Assembly (NCBI GenBank): GCA_030018275.1
Contig: JASEGB010000005.1
Span: 1 to 35,858, forward strand
Length of the DNA stretch: 35,858 bases
Reading direction: 5' to 3'
Origin: Actinomycetota bacterium
Lineage (GTDB): Bacteria; Actinomycetota; Aquicultoria; Subteraquimicrobiales; Subteraquimicrobiaceae
The position numbers and the translations under genes were made by a program. Shown here piece by piece: positions 15,623 through 25,191 of this stretch. Each line of letters starts with the position of its first letter. Position 1 is the first letter of the stretch. The notes below the pieces were generated by a model that was not told the origin of the DNA, searched no databases, and was given only the letters and a program-made list of their open reading frames with translations.

Positions 15623-17899
15623 GTGAGGCGAATCGGAATTTACGGATATTTTTGTCAAACCAGAAAAGAGAAGTTGATGCTGGCACTCACAGTCTTCTTT
15701 TTCATTTTTTCATCCTTGTTAATTCCCTCCAACGCTAGAGCTGTTCTTGAATCACCCCTTGGATTGGAATGGATGTTTACTAAAAAAGGGCAACTTTATT
15801 CTCCTCCAATCGCCAAGAATTTGATGGTGTATGTAGGCACGGACAATGGTGTTCTCTACGTTCTTAAGGGCTTCACGGGGAAGCAAAAATGGCGATACGA
15901 CACCCATGAGGATATTCGTTGTTCCCCAGCGGTCGAGAAGGGTGTAGTTTATCTGGGTTTAAATAATGGCAGCTTGATCGCTCTGGATGCCTTCACTGGC
16001 GAAGAGAGGTGGTTTTATGAGGAAAAAACTTCAGGTCCATTGCCGACGGAATTTGTTTATTACTATGCCCCCACTCCCGCTGTGATGGGTGATACCGTAG
16101 TACACAGTTCCCCCGGGGGGAAGGTAAATGCCTTCGATGCTGAAACAGGTAGCCTTAAATGGAGCCACAGCACCAAAAGTTCCTTTGTCTCCGCCCCCAT
16201 AGCTGCGAATGGAATGGTCTATGTCAGTTCCATTGATGGCAAACTCCAAGCTCTTGATATCGATTATGGGGAGATAATATGGAGCTATGCTGACTTGATA
16301 AGTTGTGATTGTTCGCCGGCCGTCGGCGGCGACATGGTATTTCAAGGTTCAGCTGATGGTAAGATATATGCTTTCGATGCCAAGAGTGGGAGGATAATAT
16401 GGAGGCACCATAGCCTTGAGGTTGCCAAATGCATTATCGTGGGCAAGAACATGGTCTATTTTGGTTCCTCCAATGGCAATCTCCACGCTCTCGATATGGA
16501 TACGGGACAGCTGAAATGGAGATTTATAACGGAAGGGTCGGTGCTTTCCACTCCAACGTTTGATAATGAGTTGATTTATCTGGGCTCAAATGACGGGAAA
16601 TTATATGTAATCGGTGCATATACCGGTGATTTACAATGGGTTTATGACACTAAAGGCTTTTTCGTGACTTCCACTGCCATTACCCATGAAATGTACTATG
16701 TGGGAGCGACCACGAAAGAAGATGGCTTTCCAACAATCGTTGTGACCGCCTTCAAGAAGGGCAGTTTTCCGGGCACCGAAATTTGGGTTGGAGGCCGGAA
16801 AGAGGAGACCTTTGCTACGTGGCTTATAAACTATATAAGTAGCGGGACCAGAGGGGTACTTCGGGGGAAGGAGCTAAGTATGCATCGGATATTGGATATC
16901 GCTTCCTATCCCCTGGGTTTTCCGGTACATTTAATGGGGCGTGCCTCTACCGAGTTTGTGGAGTCATGGGAGCTTCCCCATCACTGTGGGAGAATCAATA
17001 AAATGTTCATCGAACTCGCCTCGCTTATCTCCATAAGCGGCTACATAAGTTCTCTCGTCCTTACGCCTCTTAATGCTGGGGCAAGCATCGGTTTTCTCAT
17101 TTATACTTGGATTATAGCAATGCTCCTCTCCGTGCTTTACTTTCAGGCGAAAGGGTTACTTTTTGCGGGCATATCCGTGAATAACATCAGTCGGATGAGA
17201 ATCGATCTAAAAGAGCTCTTTATTTTAATCATCCGCAACTATCCTTTAATCTTAATTTATTTCTTGATGACAGGTGCAGGACTTTTTGCTTGTGCGCTGT
17301 TAACCGGTTTATTATCTTACCTTCCCCGGTTTTGGTTTTTTGTTCTTCTGGGTTTATCTCTATGGGTTTTGACCATCTTGATTGGTAGTCTCGGTCGGGG
17401 CTTGGGACTCGCCCTTTATAAAAGTCGTGAAGAAAAAATTCCTTTGAAACTGATCGGTGCACTCAGGGAAATTAAAGGTTGTTTTGGCAGATTGATCGTC
17501 TTTTCCCTCTGGCATTTTTTCCTGCTCATCCTAATTTCCTTTGGCTTAAGCATGGGTCAGGCACGGGGTTCCTACCCTATGATCATCGGAGGTTTCATTG
17601 GTACCATCATTTTTGTTTTAACCGTTTTCATGGATGCCTCGGTTGTTTTGGAAGACAGAGGTCTTCCCGATGCACTTCAAGCCAGCATCCACTTCTCCCT
17701 TCGCAATTTACCATGGGTAATAATATACTTAACCTTGGTGGGTTTAATTTTACTTTTGATTTCCATTCCTTTGAATTTCCTTCGGTCTTGGATGGGAATG
17801 ATGATTTCGGTTTCCTTATCCTCACTGATCTGCGCTCTTCTCGTCCAAATCCATGCCTTTTTCTATTTATCCTGGGGAAGGAAAGTTGAACAAGGATAA
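15623..17899 (+). CDS. PQQ-type beta-propeller fused to a polytopic membrane domain
   Basis: This is a 758-residue two-part protein. A signal peptide ends SNARA near residue 40. Residues 45-390 hold about seven to eight PQQ/BamB-like blades, each with a GxxxALDxxTGxxxW core (for example GSLIALDAFTGEERW). From about 470 to 745 there are six or seven hydrophobic helices, with the last part resembling membrane domains of the DUF975/YciC kind. GTG 15623 gives a basic n-region; ATG 15677 is an alternative without it. It overlaps the next gene, so it is part of the rex-adjacent operon. No dehydrogenase residues are apparent, so a scaffold or sensor role is more likely than PQQ catalysis. The fusion is unusual. 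Confidence 0.8.
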   Translation: MRRIGIYGYFCQTRKEKLMLALTVFFFIFSSLLIPSNARAVLESPLGLEWMFTKKGQLYSPPIAKNLMVYVGTDNGVLYVLKGFTGKQKWRYDTHEDIRCSPAVEKGVVYLGLNNGSLIALDAFTGEERWFYEEKTSGPLPTEFVYYYAPTPAVMGDTVVHSSPGGKVNAFDAETGSLKWSHSTKSSFVSAPIAANGMVYVSSIDGKLQALDIDYGEIIWSYADLISCDCSPAVGGDMVFQGSADGKIYAFDAKSGRIIWRHHSLEVAKCIIVGKNMVYFGSSNGNLHALDMDTGQLKWRFITEGSVLSTPTFDNELIYLGSNDGKLYVIGAYTGDLQWVYDTKGFFVTSTAITHEMYYVGATTKEDGFPTIVVTAFKKGSFPGTEIWVGGRKEETFATWLINYISSGTRGVLRGKELSMHRILDIASYPLGFPVHLMGRASTEFVESWELPHHCGRINKMFIELASLISISGYISSLVLTPLNAGASIGFLIYTWIIAMLLSVLYFQAKGLLFAGISVNNISRMRIDLKELFILIIRNYPLILIYFLMTGAGLFACALLTGLLSYLPRFWFFVLLGLSLWVLTILIGSLGRGLGLALYKSREEKIPLKLIGALREIKGCFGRLIVFSLWHFFLLILISFGLSMGQARGSYPMIIGGFIGTIIFVLTVFMDASVVLEDRGLPDALQASIHFSLRNLPWVIIYLTLVGLILLLISIPLNFLRSWMGMMISVSLSSLICALLVQIHAFFYLSWGRKVEQG

Positions 17900-19979
17900 A
17901 AACTTGGGAGGAAAACGGAGTGATGGCCTGCCTGTCGGCAGACATGGCAAATTCAAAACCATTTGGGATGGGATAATCCATTGGTCCCTCTTTCTTTTGG
18001 TTTTCCTCTTTCCCCTCCTGGTTAATCCCTTCTTACCCCCAATTTTTACATTACCTAAGCTCACTTTCCTTAGAATACTCACCATAGTTATGTTATTTGC
18101 TTGGTCGGTCAAAGTTATTAAATCGGGGAGGATAAGATTCATTCGTACAACTTTGAATATTCCCGTCTTAGCTCTGGCCTTCGTTGCCATTCTTACCACC
18201 ATCACCTCGGTGCATTTCCTCACGGCATTGTTTGGGGAATACAGCCGGTGGGAAGGTTCACTAACCTTCCTCAACTACCTTTTAATTTTCTTCATTGCGA
18301 CGAATTTTGTCAGCGAAAGGAGGCAGTATGATCTCCTTCTCTTTGGGTTGCTTCTTTCCGCTTCTCTCGTCTCGATCTTAAGCATCATAGAACAGCATTG
18401 GACCAATTTTCTTCTCCTATATCCCAAGGTCCACTGTCCGGCTGGATTGGGGAAGCCGAGTGGATTTGAAATGGCTCGATCCTTCGCCACCTTTGGTAAT
18501 CCCATGTATCTTAGCGCCTATTTAACATTGGTACTCCCCTTGGCGCTGGCTATTTTCATGAAAGGTTCTTATCCCAAAAGGTTAAAGGTGTTGCTGCCCC
18601 TTTCCATAACTTTGATGCTCATCTGTCTGGTCTTTACCTATGCTCGAGCTGCCTGGCTTGGATTCGCCATGTCTTTCTTATTTATCGTATTTTTAAGTCT
18701 TCGAGATATTTGGGCAAATAAGAAGATGGTCTTAGTGTTCATGGGCATGGCCCTTATTTGTGCTCTTTTTGTCAATATCCCCTCGAAGTACAGCGCTTAT
18801 ACTATTACCCAGCGAATGACCTCAATCGTTCAAATTGAGGAAGGAAGTGCCGTGCCTCGCTTAAAGATGTGGCGACAGACACTCCCCCTCATCGCCGATC
18901 GTCCATTTCTGGGTTCAGGTGCCGATACCTATAAGTTGGTTTTCCCCAAATACAAACCCAAGGGCTGGGTAATTGCTTTTCGTCAACCTCTACTCGATAA
19001 AGCCCACAATGATTTCCTACAGGTGGCGGCAACCATGGGACTATTGGGATTGGCTGCGTATCTTTGGTTCCTTGGCACTTTCTTCCTGAAGGGAATCCGC
19101 ACCATAAGCCAGACCGAGCATAATTATGAAAGAGCATTACTCATTGGGGTCATTGCTGGAGCTTTGGGCTACGTCGTTCAACTCCAATTCAACTTCAGCC
19201 ATCTTTCGGTAGCTCCTCTTTTCTGGCTCTTTGCCGGTCTAGCCTGTACCATTCAGAAAAATCGGAAGTGGGAATGGAAAATTTTCGCGAAATCAAGGCG
19301 GCTGGCGTGGATAATCTATGGAGCTTCGGGGCTCATCGCCCTTCTTCTCATCCTATGTAGTCTCATTCCTCTGATTGCAGACACTTATTTTTCCAAGGCA
19401 CTAAACTACCAGCATGAAAAGCGATTAGAGGAGGCAATTTCCTGCTATGAACGAGCTGCCTCTTTGTATCCCTTGGAAGAACTGTACCTGTATTCGCTGG
19501 GGAGGGCATATTCCACAAAGGCTTTTTCCGCTAAGGATCCAGAATATGCTCGTCTTTATATCATTTTGGCAGCCGATGTCTTCAATAGATCCCAGAAGCT
19601 CAATCCTTGGGATGAAAATGCTTTCTTTTACGCTGGGAATATGTATCTTCGAGCGGGAAAGGTGCTCCACAAAGGGATGTTTGCCAATGCCATAGAGGCT
19701 TACAGCCGCGGATTGAAGCTCAATCCCACGAGCGCGGATGCCCACCTGAATTTGGGAGTTGCCCTTGCCTATCAGGGCGACTTTGAAGAAGCCATTTCCC
19801 AATGGGAAAAAACTCTGGCCATAGATCCCGGAAAGGTTGATGCCCATTACAATATTGGATGGGTCTATGAAAGAATGGGTCTGCTCTCCGAGGCTAAAAA
19901 GGCATATCAAAAAGCTCTTGAGATAAATCCATCTTATACGGATGCCAAAAGAGCCCTCGAACGCCTGCAAAATCCCTGA
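17886..19979 (+). CDS. O-antigen ligase/polymerase-family membrane protein with C-terminal TPRs
   Basis: This 697-residue protein has about 12 membrane helices over residues 35-500, including the large loop with RLKMWRQTLPLIADRPFLG and DKAHNDFLQVAATMG that defines the Wzy_C/WaaL family. Four or five TPRs follow (for example ADAHLNLGVALAYQGDFEEA). Such proteins polymerise or ligate glycans, or glycosylate proteins, on the outer face. TTG 17886 is chosen because GGGGAAGGAAAG stands just before it and it overlaps the upstream stop; ATG 17853 is the longer option. GLPVGRHGK near residue 15 comes from a palindrome-like insertion. It is the only intact one of four related copies in the window. Confidence 0.88.
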   Translation: MNKDKNLGGKRSDGLPVGRHGKFKTIWDGIIHWSLFLLVFLFPLLVNPFLPPIFTLPKLTFLRILTIVMLFAWSVKVIKSGRIRFIRTTLNIPVLALAFVAILTTITSVHFLTALFGEYSRWEGSLTFLNYLLIFFIATNFVSERRQYDLLLFGLLLSASLVSILSIIEQHWTNFLLLYPKVHCPAGLGKPSGFEMARSFATFGNPMYLSAYLTLVLPLALAIFMKGSYPKRLKVLLPLSITLMLICLVFTYARAAWLGFAMSFLFIVFLSLRDIWANKKMVLVFMGMALICALFVNIPSKYSAYTITQRMTSIVQIEEGSAVPRLKMWRQTLPLIADRPFLGSGADTYKLVFPKYKPKGWVIAFRQPLLDKAHNDFLQVAATMGLLGLAAYLWFLGTFFLKGIRTISQTEHNYERALLIGVIAGALGYVVQLQFNFSHLSVAPLFWLFAGLACTIQKNRKWEWKIFAKSRRLAWIIYGASGLIALLLILCSLIPLIADTYFSKALNYQHEKRLEEAISCYERAASLYPLEELYLYSLGRAYSTKAFSAKDPEYARLYIILAADVFNRSQKLNPWDENAFFYAGNMYLRAGKVLHKGMFANAIEAYSRGLKLNPTSADAHLNLGVALAYQGDFEEAISQWEKTLAIDPGKVDAHYNIGWVYERMGLLSEAKKAYQKALEINPSYTDAKRALERLQNP
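17929..17944. repeat. Palindrome-like element inside the ligase gene
   Basis: TGCCTGTCGGCAGACA is a degenerate form of the 9068-9083 palindrome. It encodes LPVGR in the cytoplasmic N-terminus of the ligase, where an insertion would be harmless. Confidence 0.5.
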
Positions 19980-20104
19980 ACTCCTCTGAAGCAAAATACC
20001 ATCTGATGTGGGTTTCCTTTACATTTCCAGCCCATTCTGGTATCTTTGTCCATGCAATTTGTGAATGAATTCGCTTAACACCCAGACCTTCTTAAGGAGG
20101 AATC

Positions 20105-20764
20105 ATGCCATCAGAGGAAACCCAAGCTCCAGATTCAGCTGAGAAAGTCAGTCCGATACTTGCTGGCATAATTTTCCTTCTTCTCATTGCCATTTTGATA
20201 CTGGGGGTAATCATAGTTAAATCGGTTTTCTTTGGGCCTAAGGTCCCTCAAACTGCTGCGGAACGGGATGTATTGAAGTACGAAGCGGAGGTCAGAGTCA
20301 ATCCCAGGGATGCGGAAGCCTACACAAACCTCGGGTTTGCCTACTTTCAATTGGGGAAGAATGAGCAGGCTATCAAAGAGTTAGAGAAAGCCATCAAGCT
20401 AGATCCCAAATCGCCCACGCCGCATTATTACCTCGCCCTTGTTTATCAAGCACAAGGCAATATTGAGAAGGCAATCGATGAGCTGAACCTAACCCTTAAA
20501 CTCGACCCCCAACATGAGCTGGCTTACTTTTGTTTGGGGAAGATATATTTTGAACGAAAAGAATACGATAAAGCGGTTGAAGCTTTCAAGAAAAGCATTG
20601 AGATAAGTCCGGTAACCGCGGATACCCATTATTATCTGGGGATGACTTATGAGAGGGTGGGACAGAAGGAATTGGCTATAAAGGAGTATCAAGAGGTGTT
20701 GAAATACTTGCCGGATCACGAGGAAGCCAGACGAGCTTTAAGAAGGTTAAAAGGGGGAAAGTGA
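20105..20764 (+). CDS. Membrane-anchored TPR protein
   Basis: This 219-residue protein has a short charged N-terminus, one membrane helix at about 18-42 and then four TPR units over residues 60-210 (AYTNLGFAYFQLGKNEQAIK is the first). The TPR domain probably faces outside, where it could hold partner proteins together. AAGGAGGAATC before ATG 20105 is a strong ribosome site. It overlaps the next, similar gene at TGATG. The two lie between the ligase and a large anchored cytochrome, so a scaffold for cytochrome assembly or glycan export is a reasonable inference. Confidence 0.88.
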   Translation: MPSEETQAPDSAEKVSPILAGIIFLLLIAILILGVIIVKSVFFGPKVPQTAAERDVLKYEAEVRVNPRDAEAYTNLGFAYFQLGKNEQAIKELEKAIKLDPKSPTPHYYLALVYQAQGNIEKAIDELNLTLKLDPQHELAYFCLGKIYFERKEYDKAVEAFKKSIEISPVTADTHYYLGMTYERVGQKELAIKEYQEVLKYLPDHEEARRALRRLKGGK

Positions 20765-21444
20765 TGACGGCGGGGCATAAAAAGTGGGTATATATTCTAT
20801 GGGCAACTATAGTTTTAGTTCCCCTGGTCATTGCAGCTATCTACTTGGGTTCTTTAATTAGGGGAAAGACTATACAAGATGAGGCAGCTGAGTATGGAAG
20901 AAAAGGGGTGAAACTCTTTAGGGAAGGTAAGTTAAAGGAGGCTTCTGAAGCTTTTGAAAAGGCATTGGAGCTCAATCCCAAGGACGCCGGAATACATTAT
21001 CAATTGGCCATGACTTATGAAAACATGGGGAGGACAAACCTGGCGATCAAGCATTATAAAAGTACCATCCAGTTGATGCCCAAAGCTCCCGAACCGCACT
21101 ATAATTTAGCTGCAATGTATAAATCCCGGAATGAATTGGATAAGGCCATCAAAGAGCTAAAGATAGCCATCGATCTCAATCCTAAATTTACGGGCGCATA
21201 CTTAACCCTGGCTGAATATCTTGCCTTAAAGGGGAAACTCGATCAAGCCGAAAAATACTATAGAGAAGTCATGCGAATTGGCAAACAGAGATTCGATCTT
21301 GTCGAGGCACACAATGGATTGGCAAAGATTTATATAGAGAAGGGAATGGTCGATGCGGCGATAGCAGAGTGGCAAAAAACGCTGAAATTGGATCCGGAGA
21401 ATAAAGAAGCACGACGGGGGATCAAAGAACGTGGAGGGGAATAG
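20764..21444 (+). CDS. Membrane-anchored TPR protein, paralogue
   Basis: This 226-residue protein has one helix near residues 9-32 and five TPR-like units (AGIHYQLAMTYENMGRTNLA, then APEPHYNLAAMYKSRNELDK). ATG 20764 overlaps the preceding stop and is six bases from GGGGG; GTG 20761 is a one-codon-longer choice. The anchor-plus-TPR layout is the same as in the gene before it, so they probably arose by tandem duplication and may work as a pair. No catalytic motif is visible. Confidence 0.88.
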   Translation: MTAGHKKWVYILWATIVLVPLVIAAIYLGSLIRGKTIQDEAAEYGRKGVKLFREGKLKEASEAFEKALELNPKDAGIHYQLAMTYENMGRTNLAIKHYKSTIQLMPKAPEPHYNLAAMYKSRNELDKAIKELKIAIDLNPKFTGAYLTLAEYLALKGKLDQAEKYYREVMRIGKQRFDLVEAHNGLAKIYIEKGMVDAAIAEWQKTLKLDPENKEARRGIKERGGE

Positions 21445-21461
21445 GAAGGAGTTATTTAGAT

Positions 21462-22697
21462 TTGAATAGCGAACCCCAAAAAGGGTCTCGAGAGCGCGAG
21501 GCACCAAAAACAAGCACAATACTGTTGATCTCATTGCTGGTTATAATAACAGCTTTAACTCTGTATTTTCTTTTTGTTTTCCTAAAGAAGCCGCCGAAAC
21601 CCGTTGTCCCACTTGCCGTCAAGTTATGCCTTTCATGCCATACCGAATTAAAAGCGAAGCTAAAGCTGGATTATACACATCTGATCTTTAAGCGGGGAGA
21701 ATGCATCGTTTGTCACATTCCCCACAATAAAATCAAGAAAGTGAAACTTAGAGCGGCTAGGAAAGAGCTTTGCCTTGGCTGTCATCAACCAATCGCTCAG
21801 AAGCTGGGTAAGCTGTATACGCATCTTCCAGTGACCAAGGGTTTCTGCATCGATTGTCACGATCAACACGCATCTGCTCATAGGTATATTCTGAGACAGT
21901 CTCCCCAGAAGATCTGTACCGCCTGCCACCCAATCTTTCCGGATCTTAAGCTGGCTCAGGTACATCCTCCTTATGAAAAGGGTTATTGTGCCGACTGTCA
22001 TGATCCCCATGGCTCAGATCATAAGGTCATGCTGCGTATGGCGCAAAATCCTTTATGCTTCATGTGTCACCCCACAGTCGCTCCGGATATTTTAAAACCC
22101 GTTCAACATCCACCATATTTGCAAGGCGGCTGCACGGAATGTCATCATCCTCACGCTTCGAATATTAAACCTCTGCTTTTGGCTGTTGAGCCCGATGTCT
22201 GTTATTTCTGTCATGAAGATATTGCAGGGGAAGTGCAAAGACCATCTCATCACCCCATTGGTCTCACAATCGTGTGCTGCGATTGCCATTCCCCCCACAG
22301 CTCCTATTTTTCCAATCTCACACTCGCCTCCGGCAATGACTTATGTTATTTATGCCATCCGAATATAGAGAGAAACTATGTGACCTGCGCCCACAACTTC
22401 GTCAGCTGGAGAAGGGAAGAAGGTTTTTGCACAAATTGTCATATGGTCCACGGTTCTGACTTTGCCCCTCTATTACTTTACGAATCCATCACCCTTTGCA
22501 AGTCCTGTCATCCTTTAGGTCCACATAGATGGAGCGACCATCCCTATGGCGATGGCTATATAGATCCACGGAGGGAAACACAACTTACCTGCGCCAGTAG
22601 CTGTCATGATCCCCATGGAACGGGCAAGGTGGCTATGGTTCGCTGGTACCCGGATGAGCTTTGTTTGATTTGCCATCCCTGGAGAGAACTCCCTTAA
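21462..22697 (+). CDS. Membrane-anchored multihaem cytochrome, doubled-CXXCH type
   Basis: This 411-residue protein has one N-terminal helix (about 20-42) and a regular array of haem motifs. The 14 canonical ones are CLSCH, CIVCH, CLGCH, CIDCH, CTACH, CADCH, CFMCH, CTECH, CYFCH, CCDCH, CYLCH, CTNCH, CKSCH and CLICH. One CX3CH (CASSCH) lies before the last. Many are followed by PHG or PHA, the doubled-CXXCH domain pattern of cytochromes related to NrfB and MtrA. A NapC quinol site is absent, so it should receive electrons from another cytochrome and act as a wire on the outer face. TTG 21462 has AGGAAGGAG upstream. It ends the TPR operon and is followed by a repeat-rich gap. Confidence 0.93.
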   Translation: MNSEPQKGSREREAPKTSTILLISLLVIITALTLYFLFVFLKKPPKPVVPLAVKLCLSCHTELKAKLKLDYTHLIFKRGECIVCHIPHNKIKKVKLRAARKELCLGCHQPIAQKLGKLYTHLPVTKGFCIDCHDQHASAHRYILRQSPQKICTACHPIFPDLKLAQVHPPYEKGYCADCHDPHGSDHKVMLRMAQNPLCFMCHPTVAPDILKPVQHPPYLQGGCTECHHPHASNIKPLLLAVEPDVCYFCHEDIAGEVQRPSHHPIGLTIVCCDCHSPHSSYFSNLTLASGNDLCYLCHPNIERNYVTCAHNFVSWRREEGFCTNCHMVHGSDFAPLLLYESITLCKSCHPLGPHRWSDHPYGDGYIDPRRETQLTCASSCHDPHGTGKVAMVRWYPDELCLICHPWRELP

Positions 22698-22705
22698 TGA
22701 AACTC

Positions 22706-22782
22706 CGGCTCTCAGCCATCAGCTATCAGCTGATATATTTAAAAATTAAGGCTGGAAGCTGGAAGCTGACAGCTGAAAGCAA
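22706..22782. repeat. Intergenic repeat rich in AGCTG/CAGCT units
   Basis: CAGCCATCAGCTATCAGCTG is followed after an AT-rich spacer by GGCTGGAAGCTGGAAGCTG and CAGCTGAAAGC. The halves can pair with each other, forming an imperfect hairpin after the cytochrome stop. It looks like a dispersed intergenic repeat and may help end transcription. Confidence 0.5.
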
Positions 22783-22802
22783 AATGATGTAATATTTTTT
22801 GT

Positions 22803-22818
22803 TATAATTGCTTATAAT
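22803..22818 (+). promoter_or_regulatory. Two TATAAT boxes before the first NHL gene
   Basis: Perfect TATAAT hexamers at 22803-22808 and 22813-22818 lie 30-45 bp before the start codon. No good -35 box is seen at the expected distance. This suggests the NHL gene has its own promoter. Confidence 0.35.
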
Positions 22819-22848
22819 GTAGAATCGAATGGAATACTGGAGGAAGCA

Positions 22849-23814
22849 TTGAAGAAACGGCACTTTTTAATCATCGTCCTCATCATCTTGCTCCTAATTT
22901 TGGCTGCTCTTCTCTATCTTTACCTCACTCTCGTCCGTCCCTCTCAAAGGGTTGTAACCCCAAAAATAAAGGGAATCGAGCACCTATTTTCCATATATGG
23001 ATATGGAGACAAGCCCGATCAGCTTCTTTCAAGACCCAGCGGTGTAGCCGTGGATGAGAAGGGGAATATCTACATAGCTGACCAGTATAATGATCGAATT
23101 TTGGTCTTCGATAAGAAGGGGAAGTTCCTGTTTAAGTTCGGCGAGAGGGGAAGTGGTCCCGGTCAATTTGAGCGTCCCATGGGTATAGCTGTAAGTCCCA
23201 AAGGGCGCATTTATGTAACCGATAGACAGCAACACAAAGTCCTCATCTTCGATTCCAAGGGAAAATTCATCAAGGAATTCAGGGTAATGATGCCCCTAAT
23301 CCCCAGGGTTGCTCACAATAAGCTTTATCTCACCACTTATGGTCACGTCATAATCTATGATCTTGACGGTAATGAGCTGGCAAAATGGGGAAGGAGGGGA
23401 AGGGACAAAGGAGAGTTTGATTTTCCCAATGGAATTGTCATTGGGAACGAGGGCAATGTTTACGTCTCCGACTCAAACAATTTAAGACTTCAGGCTCTCG
23501 ATAAAAATGGTGAGGTCTTGTGGGTTGTTGGTAAGCCTCCTAAGGATATTTGGGCTCTCGAGCGACGCTTTGGACTCCCCGCGGGACTTGCCATAGATGA
23601 AAATCAAAAGCTCTATCTCGTAGATGCCTTCCATTATTCTATAAGGGTGTTAACGAATAAAGGCAAAGAGCTGGCAAACCTAGGTGGTGAGCCGGGGGAC
23701 AAACCCGGACAGTTTTATTATGCCGCAGATATTGCCTATGCTGGCGATGGTGTTTTTGTGGTTTCTGATAAATATAACGATAGAGTTCAAGTGGTGAGAA
23801 TAACCGTTGAATAG
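22849..23814 (+). CDS. Anchored NHL-repeat six-bladed beta-propeller
   Basis: This 321-residue protein has a membrane anchor (residues 7-29) and six NHL blades. Typical blade cores are GVAVDEKGNIYIADQYNDRI, GIAVSPKGRIYVTD and GIVIGNEGNVYVSDSNN. NHL propellers bind proteins or other ligands. The enzyme-type metal residues of amidating lyases are not obvious. TTG 22849 has TGGAGGAAGC directly before it. It sits between an anchored and a secreted cytochrome, and a paralogue at 29753 is also next to cytochromes. That repeated pairing suggests it contacts or positions cytochromes outside the cell. Confidence 0.9.
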   Translation: MKKRHFLIIVLIILLLILAALLYLYLTLVRPSQRVVTPKIKGIEHLFSIYGYGDKPDQLLSRPSGVAVDEKGNIYIADQYNDRILVFDKKGKFLFKFGERGSGPGQFERPMGIAVSPKGRIYVTDRQQHKVLIFDSKGKFIKEFRVMMPLIPRVAHNKLYLTTYGHVIIYDLDGNELAKWGRRGRDKGEFDFPNGIVIGNEGNVYVSDSNNLRLQALDKNGEVLWVVGKPPKDIWALERRFGLPAGLAIDENQKLYLVDAFHYSIRVLTNKGKELANLGGEPGDKPGQFYYAADIAYAGDGVFVVSDKYNDRVQVVRITVE

Positions 23815-23989
23815 TATTAACATTAGAAACAGACCTTTAGGAGTTCATCTCCTGCAATTAATTTTCCCAAAAAAGAGGATTTAACGGAGGGAAGTAGAAT
23901 AAGGTTATGTGACTGGGTTCGCAACCATTTTGGGTATAATAATGTATAAAAGGGGCACCAGAAAAGGAGATTAGAAAGGAGGTGTAAGG

Positions 23990-24910
23990 GTGAGAAAATT
24001 CATAGCATTGTTCGTCACGATAGCCTTTGTGCTTACCATATCTGGTGTTGCCTGGGCAGCGGGCTACAATGTGCCTCTGCAATATAGGAGACCCGTTTAT
24101 CCCTCGGGACCCCACGGTGACTATGCGGATACCACCAACAAGTGCAAGGATTGTCACGCGGTTCACCTAGCCCAAGGTCAGTGGAGACTCTTAAGGGACA
24201 ACACCCGAGCCACTGCATGCGATGCTTGCCATGGAAGCGGTGGACTGAGTGTAATTATCATCACCACCAATGAAGAGGGTCACACCATGGGCTACACTGG
24301 TACTGCACCTGACGACTCTGATCCTGCTTGGAGCGTCACCAGTTTTGGCTGCATGGATTGTCATTCTCCCCATGACAATAACACCGTCGTACTAACCGGT
24401 AAGGAAACGAGCAAGCTACTCAAGGCGGATCCAGACCCAGGTGAGGCTCTGTACTGGACCGGCACAGGTGATGAGAGTCAATGGTGTTCCGACTGCCATT
24501 CTGCAAACTATGGACTGCACACAGATGTTAAGTACATGGGTGCAGGGAATACAGTTCCAAGATACGGTCATGACTGCAGTACTGCTGGTCCTCATGTCAC
24601 TGCCACTTATCCTTGTGGTGCTCCTGATGGTTGCCACGGCCATCCTGATTTCCCGGCAGCCCCGGGCAAAGTTTCATTCCCAGATAATGATTATCCAAGT
24701 GGTATGGCACCAGATGGAAATGATGGCCCAACCTGTAGGCAGTGCCATCAAACTGATGGAATCCCCGGCGTTTGGCCACACCGCCAGGGTACCAATCCAA
24801 ACACAGGAACAGTAACATCAAGAGATATGCTGAAGAATACTTTTGATGCATCCGCGGATAAATTGGACGACGTCTGCAACGATTGCCACTTCACGCCCTC
24901 ATTGCCCTAA
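23990..24910 (+). CDS. Secreted six- to seven-haem cytochrome c
   Basis: This 306-residue protein has a clear signal peptide ending SGVAWA-A near residue 23 and no anchor or lipobox, so it should be released. Haem motifs are CKDCH, CDACH, CMDCH, CSDCH, CRQCH and CNDCH, six canonical, and a CX5CH (CGAPDGCH). The N-terminal SGPHGDYADTTNKCKDCHAV and the small spaced domains resemble extracellular cytochromes of metal reducers. GTG 23990 is preceded by AAAGGAGGTGTAAGG and a TATAAT at 23935-23940. With a size and haem number close to OmcS-like filament subunits it is a candidate for an extracellular polymer, though this is only inference. The gene stands alone after the NHL gene. Confidence 0.9.
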   Translation: MRKFIALFVTIAFVLTISGVAWAAGYNVPLQYRRPVYPSGPHGDYADTTNKCKDCHAVHLAQGQWRLLRDNTRATACDACHGSGGLSVIIITTNEEGHTMGYTGTAPDDSDPAWSVTSFGCMDCHSPHDNNTVVLTGKETSKLLKADPDPGEALYWTGTGDESQWCSDCHSANYGLHTDVKYMGAGNTVPRYGHDCSTAGPHVTATYPCGAPDGCHGHPDFPAAPGKVSFPDNDYPSGMAPDGNDGPTCRQCHQTDGIPGVWPHRQGTNPNTGTVTSRDMLKNTFDASADKLDDVCNDCHFTPSLP

Positions 24911-25191
24911 TCGAGTTCAAATATGAGTAGCGCGGGAGTTTGTCTCCCGCAATAGTCCTTAGGTCGGGATTGCTTTGCTGGACGGCAGGTAAAACATTTT
25001 GGGCGGAAATAAACTCCGCCCCCTAATTTTTGTCCCTTGTAGGGTCCACCAAAACCGTAGGAACAGACCCTTAAGTTTGTTAGGGGTCAGTGCTTTCCTG
25101 CAATTGAGTCCCCGTTTGCATTGATATATACTAATCATTAGATTAATGGCAGAAATGGATTTTTATCAAGATAGTGAGTTAGGGGAGAAAT
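24911..25191. repeat. Intergenic REP-like hairpins
   Basis: No gene is visible in this gap. It holds a GCGGGAG/CTCCCGC stem at 24932-24950 and a GGGCGGA/TCCGCCC stem at 25001-25021, then GACCCTTAAG and TTAGGGGTC pieces. The same modules recur at 29318-29560, so this is a dispersed repeat family. The first stem may also act as a weak terminator for the secreted cytochrome. Confidence 0.65.
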
